From positions 39,275 through 103,274 of the forward strand of contig NZ_SBII01000015.1 in assembly GCF_004028155.1 (NCBI RefSeq): 64,000 bases of DNA, read 5' to 3'. Below, one piece after another: positions 1-7,406 of this stretch. Both the position numbers and the translations under genes were made by a program. Numbering within the stretch: the first letter of the stretch is position 1; every line of letters starts with the position of its first letter. The notes under the pieces are model-generated. The model was not told where the DNA came from. It was given only the letters and a program-made list of their open reading frames with translations, and searched no databases. The stretch is from Flavobacterium cerinum (GTDB lineage: Bacteria; Bacteroidota; Bacteroidia; Flavobacteriales; Flavobacteriaceae).

Positions 1-270
1 CTTCTGGCCTTCAGGCCCTGTTAATGCACCAAAGTAGCGCTGAACATTGATTTCTGCAGCAGTTACCGGCAGAAAACCAAGGTTTACAGGATAATCCTGA
101 TCGTAACCGTATTTTTTATTATTACTGATCTCAGTAATAATAAAAGTGTTTTGTTTAGTGAGAGCCGGCATAAGAGCCGTGTCGTCTATATTTCTAATGG
201 TATTCCTGGTGCTTATGCAGGAAGTGGTAAACACTAAAACAAGACAGGAGATGAACAGGTATTTTTTCAT
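1..270 (-). CDS. Partial lipoprotein, N-terminal 90 residues (3' end outside window)
   Basis: This frame starts at the ATG complementary to 268-270 and stays open to the window edge, so only the N-terminus is present. The first 18 residues (MKKYLFISCLVLVFTTSC) form a lipoprotein signal peptide with a lipobox ending at Cys18, which predicts a lipid-anchored envelope protein. The remainder, including YGYDQDYPVNLGFLPV and RYFGALTGPEG, resembles a family of uncharacterised Flavobacterium lipoproteins that some databases label as an aldolase. That label is not supported by anything seen here. A TAACTTTG box on the minus strand at 291-298 sits just upstream. The function is unknown. Confidence 0.75.
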   Translation of the reverse strand, partial: MKKYLFISCLVLVFTTSCISTRNTIRNIDDTALMPALTKQNTFIITEISNNKKYGYDQDYPVNLGFLPVTAAEINVQRYFGALTGPEGQK

Positions 271-290
271 ATACGTGATAGAATAAGCAT

Positions 291-298
291 CAAAGTTA
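291..298 (-). promoter_or_regulatory. Candidate -7 promoter box for the partial lipoprotein gene
   Basis: The minus-strand sequence TAACTTTG matches the Bacteroidota TAnnTTTG consensus and lies about 20 nt upstream of the ATG at 270. No clear -33 TTG is seen at the usual distance. Confidence 0.4.
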
Positions 299-442
299 AG
301 AAAATTTTGACTGAATTAGAGATGATACTATTGCTGATAACGCTGATTTTTTACCACTAATTATATGACGCTTAAAAAAGTTCGACAGGTTTTGCTAAAT
401 CCGTACTATTAAGCTCGTATTTCATTAGTAATAATTAGTGTT

Positions 443-476
443 TTGGTTCTGTAAGCCATCAATTTTGCTATTTTTG
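443..476 (+). promoter_or_regulatory. Candidate promoter of the YeeE/YedE pair
   Basis: TATTTTTG at 469-476 fits the Bacteroidota -7 box TAnnTTTG exactly, and a TTG lies at 443-445, 23 nt upstream, at the long end of usual spacing. The start codon at 492 would have a leader of about 11 nt. Confidence 0.45.
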
Positions 477-491
477 TAAAAAATTAAATTC

Positions 492-1058
492 ATGGAAAGT
501 TTATATGGTACCTGGCCCTGGTATGTTTCGGGATTCCTGATCGGGTCGGTTATGCTGGCGTTGATCTACTTTGGAAAGACTTTTGGTATGTCGTCTAACC
601 TTCGTACAATGTGTACAATGATGGGAGCAGGGAAAACGGCGGATTTTTTTAAGTTCGACTGGAAAACACAGCGATGGAATCTTGTCGTTGTACTTGGTGC
701 TATGCTTGGCGGTTATATTGCGGTTCATTTTTTAAGTGATCCTACTATAGAAACGGTAGTGCTTAACCCTAAAACGGTTATTGAGCTACAGCAAATGAAT
801 ATTGATGCGCCTAACGGTAAACTATTACCGGATGCACTTACCAGTACAGAAGCCTTACAGTCGCCAAAGATACTGGGTATATTGCTTTTAGGAGGCATCT
901 TGGTAGGTTTTGGAACACGTTATGCAGGGGGCTGTACTTCGGGGCACGCAATCACTGGATTGAGTAATTTACAGTTACCGTCGTTAATCGCTGTGATCGG
1001 ATTTTTTATAGGCGGTCTGATCATGTCGTGGCTGCTTTTACCATTATTCTTTAATTAA
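492..1058 (+). CDS. YeeE/YedE family inner-membrane protein, first half of a split sulfur transporter
   Basis: This 188-residue membrane protein belongs to the YeeE/YedE (DUF395) family, whose studied members import thiosulfate. Hydrophobic segments lie near residues 10-27, 62-82, 127-142 and 163-187. The family signature GGCTSGH is at residues 146-152 with Cys148, and another conserved-type cysteine is Cys41 in LRTMCTM. Full-length family proteins are about twice as long. Here the second half is encoded by the next gene, 8 nt downstream, so the two polypeptides probably assemble. No sulfur-metabolism enzyme such as a persulfide dioxygenase or rhodanese is adjacent within the window, so the exact substrate (thiosulfate or another sulfur species) is inference. 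Confidence 0.88.
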   Translation: MESLYGTWPWYVSGFLIGSVMLALIYFGKTFGMSSNLRTMCTMMGAGKTADFFKFDWKTQRWNLVVVLGAMLGGYIAVHFLSDPTIETVVLNPKTVIELQQMNIDAPNGKLLPDALTSTEALQSPKILGILLLGGILVGFGTRYAGGCTSGHAITGLSNLQLPSLIAVIGFFIGGLIMSWLLLPLFFN

Positions 1059-1066
1059 GACTCATC

Positions 1067-1480
1067 ATGAAATTTATAAAATTCTTATTGGTTGGTGTTG
1101 TGTTTGGTATTGTACTTACCAAATCAGAAGCGGTATCGTGGTATCGTATCTATGAGATGTTCCATTTCCAGTCATTCCATATGTTTGGAATTATCATGAC
1201 TGCAGTTGTGGTGGGAACTATCGGAGTTCAGTTGATAAAAAGAAACAACGTCAAAGATATTACAGGACAGCCTATCGTTATCCCAAATAAGGATAAAGGG
1301 TTTACCGGTTATTTTGTTGGTGGTATACTGTTCGGTTTAGGTTGGGGACTTGTAGGTACCTGCCCGGGACCTATGTATATTTTAATAGGTGCAGGTTTTT
1401 GGGGGATAGGAGTAGTGCTACTTGGTGCCTTAGTAGGAACGTATTTTTACGGATTGCTAAGAAGCAAACTGCCTCATTAA
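1067..1480 (+). CDS. YeeE/YedE family inner-membrane protein, second half of a split sulfur transporter
   Basis: This 137-residue membrane protein is the partner of the preceding gene. It has about four hydrophobic segments (near residues 4-18, 38-55, 80-97 and 101-128) and the motif GLVGTCPGPMY at 95-105, with Cys99, which corresponds to the second cysteine motif of YeeE/YedE proteins. It starts 8 nt after the stop of the first half, on the same strand, so the two are co-transcribed and presumably translated together. Split YeeE/YedE pairs of this type are common in Bacteroidota and Proteobacteria, often near sulfide-oxidation genes. That context is absent here. Thiosulfate or a related sulfur compound is the likely cargo by family only. 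Confidence 0.86.
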   Translation: MKFIKFLLVGVVFGIVLTKSEAVSWYRIYEMFHFQSFHMFGIIMTAVVVGTIGVQLIKRNNVKDITGQPIVIPNKDKGFTGYFVGGILFGLGWGLVGTCPGPMYILIGAGFWGIGVVLLGALVGTYFYGLLRSKLPH

Positions 1481-1717
1481 AATTTGATCAGTACTTTTTT
1501 TTTGCGTAAGCAAAATTTATAATATAGAAACAGGAATAATTTGATCTTAAGATTAGATTGTTGCTGTTTTTTATTTTGATTAAAATCTGAATTTATGGAG
1601 TAGTATTTTATCAATACACTGATATCTTAATCATATGTTTTAAAAAAGTATAAATAGTGGATCATTAAAAGTAAAAGCTTTGAAACCTCTAGTGTTTTAA
1701 GCACTTTACTAAAAAAT

Positions 1718-1765
1718 AATATTCCACTTCGAAATGCGCGATTGGCATACACAAAGTGGAATATT
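1718..1765. repeat. Perfect 12-bp inverted repeat with 24-nt spacer
   Basis: The arm at 1718-1729 (AATATTCCACTT) is the exact reverse complement of 1754-1765. The 24-nt spacer is long for a simple terminator. It lies in the spacer between convergent genes, 20-40 nt before a second hairpin. Confidence 0.7.
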
Positions 1766-1766
1766 A

Positions 1767-1792
1767 AAAGGCTGTAAACAGCTTATTTTTTA
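1767..1792 (+). terminator. Weak terminator-like hairpin
   Basis: A GCTGT-AA-ACAGC stem at 1771-1782 is followed by TTATTTTTT. It lies 290 nt after the YeeE/YedE pair and just before the end of the convergent esterase gene, so which transcript it serves is uncertain. Confidence 0.45.
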
Positions 1793-1800
1793 AGTAGAAA

Positions 1801-2445
1801 TTACTTCTTTAACCAATGTAAAAGATCGTGGAAATTTTGTGGAGCAACACCGTGACCGGAGTTGTATTCATGATATTCAACATCTACTCCAAGGTTTTTA
1901 AGAAATTCAGGTGCCTTTTGGGCCCATTCAACAGGTATCACCTGATCTACAACACCGTGTGAAGCAAAGAATCTTACTTTGGTTACGTCTTCGGCGTGCA
2001 GGCTTTTGCCTACGATATCCATGTTTAAATAACCGCTTAATGCAGCAACACGATTGATCTTTTCAGGGTAGGTTAGTGCTACAGCATAACTTAAGATCGA
2101 TCCTTGGCTAAAGCCAAGAAGCGTTATATTATCCTTGTCGATTGGATATGCTTCAATAAGTTCATCAATAAATTTTACGATCAGGTCACGGGATTCTATA
2201 GCCTGTTTATCATCAGAAAACTTATTCATGTCGTTATCAAAGGTGATGGCATACCACGCATTTCCATAAGGAGGAAGGCTGTATGGTGCTCTGGCAGACA
2301 CTATAAAATACTCGTCAGGTAACTCGTCAGCAAACGAAAAAAGATCTTCTTCGTTACTTCCATAACCATGAAGCAGTAATAATAATGGGTTCTTTTCCAG
2401 TTTAACTTTTGGTTCTCTTACTAAGTGGTATAATGATAAATCCAT
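1801..2445 (-). CDS. Carboxylesterase/phospholipase-type alpha/beta hydrolase
   Basis: The protein has 214 residues, the usual length for the cytosolic carboxylesterase/phospholipase family (Abhydrolase_2, as in E. coli YpfH). It lacks a signal peptide. The oxyanion-hole region LLLHGYGSNEEDL is at residues 23-35. The nucleophile elbow GFSQG puts the catalytic serine at 113, and the remaining triad candidates are Asp167 in GVVDQVIP and His198 in SGHGVAP. All three are intact, so the enzyme should hydrolyse carboxylic esters; the natural substrate is unknown. It is the last gene of a minus-strand run starting with the BatA-like gene, with only 4 nt to the gene upstream. Confidence 0.9.
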   Translation of the reverse strand: MDLSLYHLVREPKVKLEKNPLLLLLHGYGSNEEDLFSFADELPDEYFIVSARAPYSLPPYGNAWYAITFDNDMNKFSDDKQAIESRDLIVKFIDELIEAYPIDKDNITLLGFSQGSILSYAVALTYPEKINRVAALSGYLNMDIVGKSLHAEDVTKVRFFASHGVVDQVIPVEWAQKAPEFLKNLGVDVEYHEYNSGHGVAPQNFHDLLHWLKK

Positions 2446-2449
2446 GAAA

Positions 2450-2773
2450 TTAAAGGCTTTTAAATATTTTTTGGAATAATGGTCCCACTAACGGAATTGA
2501 ATTTGTCTGACCTTGTAATGCACCTAAAAATCCATACATCCATAATATGAAAAAGAACACATAGAATCCTGTTGATACCGCCCAGCTGTCAAAACCACTT
2601 ACAGGATATCCTACAGCAAAGAACAATAGTTCAATACCTAAAGCCTGTCTTATATGAAAGGATGCAAATGGGTTTTTACGTTCGCTGTTTTGTACTATTG
2701 CAATAATAGCACCTATAATGGTAAGGTAGCTGATGATGGCATTTTGCTTCCCTTGTTCTCCTGTATTGTTCAT
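2450..2773 (-). CDS. Small DUF4870-like membrane protein
   Basis: This 107-residue protein has hydrophobic segments near residues 13-26, 46-58 and 67-87. The stretch NPFASFHIRQALGIELL at about 34-50 matches the pattern of DUF4870/Tic20-like small membrane proteins, where a conserved histidine-containing loop links two helices. Its biochemical role is unknown. It sits between the dihydroorotase-like gene (3 nt upstream) and the esterase gene (4 nt downstream), so it is almost certainly part of the same transcript. The start is an ATG with no competing upstream start. Confidence 0.75.
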   Translation of the reverse strand: MNNTGEQGKQNAIISYLTIIGAIIAIVQNSERKNPFASFHIRQALGIELLFFAVGYPVSGFDSWAVSTGFYVFFFILWMYGFLGALQGQTNSIPLVGPLFQKIFKSL

Positions 2774-2776
2774 TTC

Positions 2777-4033
2777 TTAATTATTCAAAATTAGTTTACC
2801 CTGATTATAAATTCCGTAGGCTTTTCCTTTTAATTGCTGACCAAGGAAAGCAGAATTTTTTGATTTTGATTTGATATCTGTTTTTTCAAAAGTCCAGTTC
2901 CCTTCAGGGTTAAAGAGTGTAAAACTTGCTGTAGCGCCTTCTGCAATTTCAGGGTTTTCAATTCCGAATATTGCTTTGGCGGCATTCAGTCTTTCTACAA
3001 TTACATCAAGAGGCAGTAGGGTTTGTAAGGCTCCAAAAGCGCTTTCAAGTCCTATAGTTCCATCTTTGGCAAGATCGAATTCCAGTTTTTTATTTTCTAT
3101 GTCAATAGGATTATGGTCAGATGTAATACAATCAATAGTACCATCTAAAACTCCTTTAATTAAAGCTTTTCTTTCAGTATCAGGGCGTAATGGCGGCGCT
3201 ACCTTATAACGGGTATCAAAATCGGTTAATGTATTGTCTGTAAGCAGTAAATGATGAATCGCTACACTGCAGGTTACATTAAGTCCTTTGGCTTTGGCAT
3301 CTTTGATCAGTTTTACTGATTTTGCTGTAGATACTGTTGGGATATGCATCTTGCCTCCTGTATATTCTAATAAGTAAAGATTACGTACAATTTGTAGTTC
3401 TTCAGCAAGGGTAGGAATACCTTTAAGTCCTAGTTGAGTACTTACAACACCTTCGTGAACAATACCTTTTCCTTTTATCTTATCATCTTGTGAATAGGCA
3501 ATAACCAACCCGTCAAAATCCTGAACATATTGTAAAGCAATCTTTAAAATGGCAGCATCAGAAATTGATTTGTTATAATCACCAAAAGCTACAGCTCCGG
3601 CATTTTTCATATCAAACATTTCAGTAATGTCTCTACCTTCACTATTTTTTGTCAATGCTCCAATAGGGTGGATCTTAGTAGCGGCATGCATCGATTTGGT
3701 CATTAAAAAGCTGATGTCAGCTTGTTTTTCGGCAATTGGGTTACCCGTTGGTTGTAATGCAATATCTGTAAAACCGCTAAGTGCTGCTACATTAAGACCA
3801 TTGGCAAGTGTTTCCCTATCTTCATATCCCGGTTCTCCCAGATTCACCGAACTGTCAAACCAACCTTTAGAAATATGTAGGTTTTCGAGCTCTATCGTTT
3901 CATAACCATCTGCCGTAGCAATGTTTTTACCTATTTTTTTAATAATGCCGTTTTCTACTTGAATATCTACAGTCTGGTTGTTAAGCTGGCTGTCTTTATC
4001 AATAATAACGGCGTTTTTGAATATCAGGTTCAT
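2777..4033 (-). CDS. Dihydroorotase-like amidohydrolase lacking several metal ligands
   Basis: The 418-residue protein has the overall shape of type I dihydroorotase (COG0044), the enzyme that cyclises carbamoyl-aspartate in pyrimidine synthesis. The N-terminal strands lead into WFDSSVNLGEPGYEDRETL (58-76), and later landmarks are TCSVAIHHLLLTD (254-266) and ITSDHNPID (303-311). The HxH pair that holds the zinc is Ser62-Val63-Asn64 here, the usual HCED segment reads AYSQDD (179-184), and the second histidine of the HIxH segment is Thr233. His260/His261, Asp306 and His307 remain. Related Flavobacteria carry the same variant annotated as dihydroorotase. By sequence it looks catalytically impaired, like the pseudo-dihydroorotases that scaffold aspartate transcarbamoylase. 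Its ATG overlaps the stop of the BatA-like gene (ATGA), implying translational coupling. Confidence 0.82.
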   Translation of the reverse strand: MNLIFKNAVIIDKDSQLNNQTVDIQVENGIIKKIGKNIATADGYETIELENLHISKGWFDSSVNLGEPGYEDRETLANGLNVAALSGFTDIALQPTGNPIAEKQADISFLMTKSMHAATKIHPIGALTKNSEGRDITEMFDMKNAGAVAFGDYNKSISDAAILKIALQYVQDFDGLVIAYSQDDKIKGKGIVHEGVVSTQLGLKGIPTLAEELQIVRNLYLLEYTGGKMHIPTVSTAKSVKLIKDAKAKGLNVTCSVAIHHLLLTDNTLTDFDTRYKVAPPLRPDTERKALIKGVLDGTIDCITSDHNPIDIENKKLEFDLAKDGTIGLESAFGALQTLLPLDVIVERLNAAKAIFGIENPEIAEGATASFTLFNPEGNWTFEKTDIKSKSKNSAFLGQQLKGKAYGIYNQGKLILNN

Positions 4034-5958
4034 TTTACAAATTTTTGAATAAAAAGTTCAAGTAACAGGAATATAAGTGTGCCAATAATGAACCATTTCC
4101 ATAGTTCGTTGGCTGTTCTTTCAGATTTTATGTCGTTGTAAACCGTTGCGACAGAATCTGCTGCTGTAAATTTATCAACTAATGCTTTATTCTGCAGGGC
4201 AAGATTACTCTCTGTCCTGGCATGGTTAAAGCTTATGTTTTTAAGGTTTTCATCCTTTTTATAGATAGCAAAGTTACCGGCTTCTTCCGGATAATCACCA
4301 AAAGAAAGCTTTACTTTATTATTCAGTACCTGCTGCATCGGAATAAAATCAGATGTTTCATTCTTCACAGCCAGTACTTCATCCTTTGATAAAACAGCAT
4401 CCAGTAACAGGCTTTGGTTTTCACCAATAGTAATAGCACTCACTCCGGTTTTACCACTATTTTGAGCCATGTTATAGAATGTAGGAACAATTAGAGGTGA
4501 GTTCTGGAAGTTACTGTTGATTTTATTTATTGGTGCGCTAAACACGTATATGTTACCCAGCTTATTGCTTTGTGAAGCTAGAAACGGTGTTTGGTCGTCA
4601 TAGCTTAATATTGGCAGTGCACTACCGCTTAAGGTAAAGCCGACTGTTGCTTTTGGATACTGGAAATTATCTGTTTTTTTCTCAAAAACCGTTGCATAAA
4701 GCGGATGGCTGAAAGCTATCTTAGTAATTTGTCTTTCGTTAGTATTTACGCTTTTAAATTGGCTGCTGCCAAAGTTTGCGAGTAGTGCATTAAGGTTTTG
4801 GATACTGCTGTCTGCTGCCGGAATCAGTATGATATTACCACCTTTAGCATAAAATGATTTTAGTGTTGTGATGAGCGATTGCGGAATATCCTTTAACTCG
4901 TTAATAATTATTGCATCCTGTTTTTCAAGGCTGTTATAATCCAGGCTGCGCAATTCTGCTGGGGTGAAATTAAAATCATCATCAGTATAGATCCTGGAAA
5001 GGAAATTGTTTTTTGCTATATCACCAATGGCTGTTACGTTAGATTTTTGTGGTTTAGAAATGCTAAAATAATAGGTGTTATCATAAGTCAGGCTATTATC
5101 TGTAACCGTAACATAACCGTGGAAGTCTTTTTTAGGAATTGTAAATGTGCTTGATTTTTTATTAGTATCAAACTTTACAATTGTTTTTGCAGTAAGGCTT
5201 TTGCCGTTGTATAAGGCAATAGGTACATCGTTTTCTATTTTTCCATATGCCTGCATGTCTACTTTTATCTCATAAAAGTTATCCATGGTTTGTGATATGT
5301 AAACACTATCTATTGCTACATTGTTTGTGTTTTCAGCTTCGGAAACTATCGCATAAACAGGTGTGCCGGTATTAAATTTACTTATATTTTTGCTGTCCAG
5401 ATTAATGGCATCTGTAATAATAACAATGTCTTTACCTGTATTAGGATTTTTCGCCTGAGCTTTCGTCAGTAAGAAATCAGGACGGAAAGGGACATCACTA
5501 TAGTTAATATTCTGCAGGTCTTTTTGTATCGATTTTATATCGGTATCCCAATACGCATTAGTATTGGTGATCAATGAGAACTGTTGGTTTTCGGGAGTAT
5601 TTTCAAGTATATCCTGTACGGCACGTTTTAGCAATTCACCTTTACTGCCTTTTGCCTGCATAGAGAATGAGTTGTCCAATAGAATAACCATTTCGTTTGC
5701 TTTGTTATTATCATCTTTGGCTTTAAAATAAGGCTGTGCAAAAGCAAGGATAAGTAAAGTCAGTAATAAAAGGCGTGTACAAAGTAGTAACCACTTCTTT
5801 ATTTTAGAGCTTTTACGGGTTTGCATGCTGAGTTCCTTAAGGAAACGCACGTTTGTAAAATATTCTTTTTGGAATCGGCGCAATTGAAACAAGTGAACCA
5901 GAATAGGGATTGCCAGTAGAAAAAGAAAGTACAGAAATTCCGGATGTTTGAACTGCAT
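4030..5958 (-). CDS. BatA-like membrane protein with VWA domain
   Basis: The 642-residue protein begins with an aerotolerance-regulator (BatA) N-terminal region: transmembrane helices at about 8-25 and 55-75 flank the conserved HLFQLRRFQKEYFTNVRFLK. A von Willebrand A domain follows, with the metal-site motif DNSFS at 95-99 (Asp95, Ser97, Ser99). A final helix is at about 620-638. The middle is a periplasmic beta-rich region. Family members are found in Bacteroidota envelope or stress operons with MoxR ATPases, but no MoxR or BatB-type gene accompanies it here. It instead leads an operon with the dihydroorotase-like, DUF4870-like and esterase genes. The ATG at 5958 is about 100 nt from the divergent lactonase start. 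Confidence 0.85.
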   Translation of the reverse strand: MQFKHPEFLYFLFLLAIPILVHLFQLRRFQKEYFTNVRFLKELSMQTRKSSKIKKWLLLCTRLLLLTLLILAFAQPYFKAKDDNNKANEMVILLDNSFSMQAKGSKGELLKRAVQDILENTPENQQFSLITNTNAYWDTDIKSIQKDLQNINYSDVPFRPDFLLTKAQAKNPNTGKDIVIITDAINLDSKNISKFNTGTPVYAIVSEAENTNNVAIDSVYISQTMDNFYEIKVDMQAYGKIENDVPIALYNGKSLTAKTIVKFDTNKKSSTFTIPKKDFHGYVTVTDNSLTYDNTYYFSISKPQKSNVTAIGDIAKNNFLSRIYTDDDFNFTPAELRSLDYNSLEKQDAIIINELKDIPQSLITTLKSFYAKGGNIILIPAADSSIQNLNALLANFGSSQFKSVNTNERQITKIAFSHPLYATVFEKKTDNFQYPKATVGFTLSGSALPILSYDDQTPFLASQSNKLGNIYVFSAPINKINSNFQNSPLIVPTFYNMAQNSGKTGVSAITIGENQSLLLDAVLSKDEVLAVKNETSDFIPMQQVLNNKVKLSFGDYPEEAGNFAIYKKDENLKNISFNHARTESNLALQNKALVDKFTAADSVATVYNDIKSERTANELWKWFIIGTLIFLLLELFIQKFVK

Positions 5959-5974
5959 TCGTTTGAAAGTTTGT

Positions 5975-5982
5975 CAAAAATA
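5975..5982 (-). promoter_or_regulatory. Candidate -7 promoter box for the BatA-like operon
   Basis: The minus-strand sequence TATTTTTG matches TAnnTTTG and lies 17 nt upstream of the ATG at 5958. A CAA (TTG on the minus strand) at 6008-6010 is 25 nt away, slightly long for a -33 element. Confidence 0.5.
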
Positions 5983-6047
5983 CAAATTTTTATTCTAAAT
6001 AGAACAGCAAATGTGTCCGATAAATTTCACATAAAATTTAAATACTC

Positions 6048-6055
6048 TACTTTTG
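6048..6055 (+). promoter_or_regulatory. Candidate -7 promoter box for the lactonase gene
   Basis: TACTTTTG matches TAnnTTTG exactly. A transcript starting about 5 nt later would begin near 6060. This rules out the far-upstream in-frame start at 5944 and favours the ATG at 6076 (or 6067). Confidence 0.5.
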
Positions 6056-6075
6056 TTACAATTAAAATGCGAAGG

Positions 6076-7179
6076 ATGAAAATAGCCAAATTACTACTAT
6101 TGCTTGTATGTATAAATGTTAATGCCCAGGATAACTATAATCTTGTTATAGGTACTTATACGAATGCCTGCGAGAGTAAAGGGATTTATGTGTATGATTT
6201 TAATGTTGCAACACAGGATTTTAAGCCAAAAAGCAGTACTGATGGTGTTATAAATCCAAGCTTCCTTACAGTATCACCAACTAACAACGTTATTTACAGC
6301 GTTAATGAAGATGGGGATAAAAGTAATATAAGTGCTTTTAAGTATGTGCCTTCTACAGGAAAATTAAACCTACTTAATAAAAAAGATGCAGAAGGGGCAG
6401 ACCCATGTTATATTATCAATGATGATAAAAATGTTATTGCTGCTAATTATACAAGCGGAAGTATTGCTGTTTTTGGAAAGAAACATGATGGCAGTCTTAC
6501 CGATGCCAAACAGGTTATAAAATTAACAGGAAGCAGTATAAACAAAGACCGTCAGCAAAGTGCACACATCCACACAGTATATTTTTCGCCTGATAAAAAG
6601 TATGTTTTTACTACTGACTTAGGATCTGATAAAATATACATGTACAGCTATAATCCTAATGGAGGGGATAAAATACTTACCTTAAAAGATACGATAAATG
6701 TAAAACCGGGAAGCGGACCAAGACATTTGGTTTTTAATCCTAACGGAATATTCATGTACCTGCTTCAGGAAATAGATGGTACACTAACAGCATTTAGTTA
6801 TTCGAATGACAAGCTTGCTGTTATTCAGGAAACTACTGTCGTGACTAAAGATTTTGTTGGAATGAATAGTGCTGCAGACATTCACCTTACTGCAGATGGG
6901 AGGTTTATGTATGCTACAAATAGGGGAACTGCGAATACAATATCTGTATTCAAAGTACATTCTAACGGAAAAATAAACGTAGTGCAAACAATGAGTACTA
7001 TGGGAACCGGGCCTAGAAATTTTGTGATAGATCCTACAGAGAGCCTGGTGCTTATCGCTAACCAGACTACAAATAATGTAGTGATATTTAAAAGAGATAA
7101 GGTAAGCGGACTGCTTACGGATACCGGTAAAAAAATTGAGCTTTGCTCTCCGGTTTTTTTGATGTTTACTGCCAAATAA
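6076..7179 (+). CDS. Secreted lactonase family protein (6-phosphogluconolactonase-like seven-bladed propeller)
   Basis: The frame is open from 5944, but that start would lie inside the BatA-like gene and upstream of the promoter box at 6048-6055. The ATG at 6076 gives a classic signal peptide, MKIAKLLLLLVCINVNAQ, and a 367-residue precursor; ATG 6067 is an alternative. The mature protein matches the cytoplasmic-type lactonase/YbhE family (PF10282): it starts NLVIGTYTN, contains the repeated blade motifs NPSFLTVSP, SAHIHTVYFSPDKKYVF, GSGPRHLVFNPNGIF and GTGPRNFVIDPTESL, and has the expected length. Family members hydrolyse 6-phosphogluconolactone, but the signal peptide places this one outside the cytoplasm, so an extracytoplasmic sugar lactone is the more likely substrate. 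It is monocistronic, followed by a strong terminator. Confidence 0.87.
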   Translation: MKIAKLLLLLVCINVNAQDNYNLVIGTYTNACESKGIYVYDFNVATQDFKPKSSTDGVINPSFLTVSPTNNVIYSVNEDGDKSNISAFKYVPSTGKLNLLNKKDAEGADPCYIINDDKNVIAANYTSGSIAVFGKKHDGSLTDAKQVIKLTGSSINKDRQQSAHIHTVYFSPDKKYVFTTDLGSDKIYMYSYNPNGGDKILTLKDTINVKPGSGPRHLVFNPNGIFMYLLQEIDGTLTAFSYSNDKLAVIQETTVVTKDFVGMNSAADIHLTADGRFMYATNRGTANTISVFKVHSNGKINVVQTMSTMGTGPRNFVIDPTESLVLIANQTTNNVVIFKRDKVSGLLTDTGKKIELCSPVFLMFTAK

Positions 7180-7285
7180 GTAAAAAGGTAAACGAAAACG
7201 ATATTTTAAACCGTTTTTTACTCAAATACACTTTAAAATTTTAAGTTTTTAAAAGTGGTTTAAGAATGAAATTCGCAATATTTAT

Positions 7286-7326
7286 AATTTAGGGTAATGA
7301 ATTCGTTTCATTACCCTAAATTTTTT
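7286..7326 (+). terminator. Strong rho-independent terminator after the lactonase gene
   Basis: A perfect 16-bp stem (7286-7301 with 7307-7322) closes a 5-nt loop TTCGT and runs into a T tract at 7321-7326. It lies 107 nt after the lactonase stop and 80 nt before the sugar permease gene. Confidence 0.85.
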
Positions 7327-7406
7327 CGTAATTATCTAAAAGTTAAATTTAAGACATATTTTTAGTATTAAATTTATAATTTGCTCGTCCAAATAAACAT
7401 ATATTC

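Larger units (their letters stand above)
1481..1800. other. 320-nt intergenic region with an inverted repeat and a terminator-like hairpin
   Basis: This AT-rich spacer lies between the YeeE/YedE pair and the convergent esterase gene. It holds a short hairpin at 1500-1515 (TTTTGC-GTAA-GCAAAA), a perfect 12-bp inverted repeat at 1718-1729 and 1754-1765, and a short terminator-like hairpin at 1771-1782. No open frame of convincing length and no TAnnTTTG promoter box was seen. Confidence 0.6.

Noticed and set aside
1..270. Label of the partial lipoprotein as an aldolase
   Set aside because: Some related database entries carry this name, but a lipobox and absence of aldolase motifs argue against it.
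5944..6075. Upstream in-frame extension of the lactonase gene
   Set aside because: It lacks a signal peptide, overlaps the BatA-like gene and lies upstream of the likely promoter; the ATG at 6076 starts a proper signal peptide.
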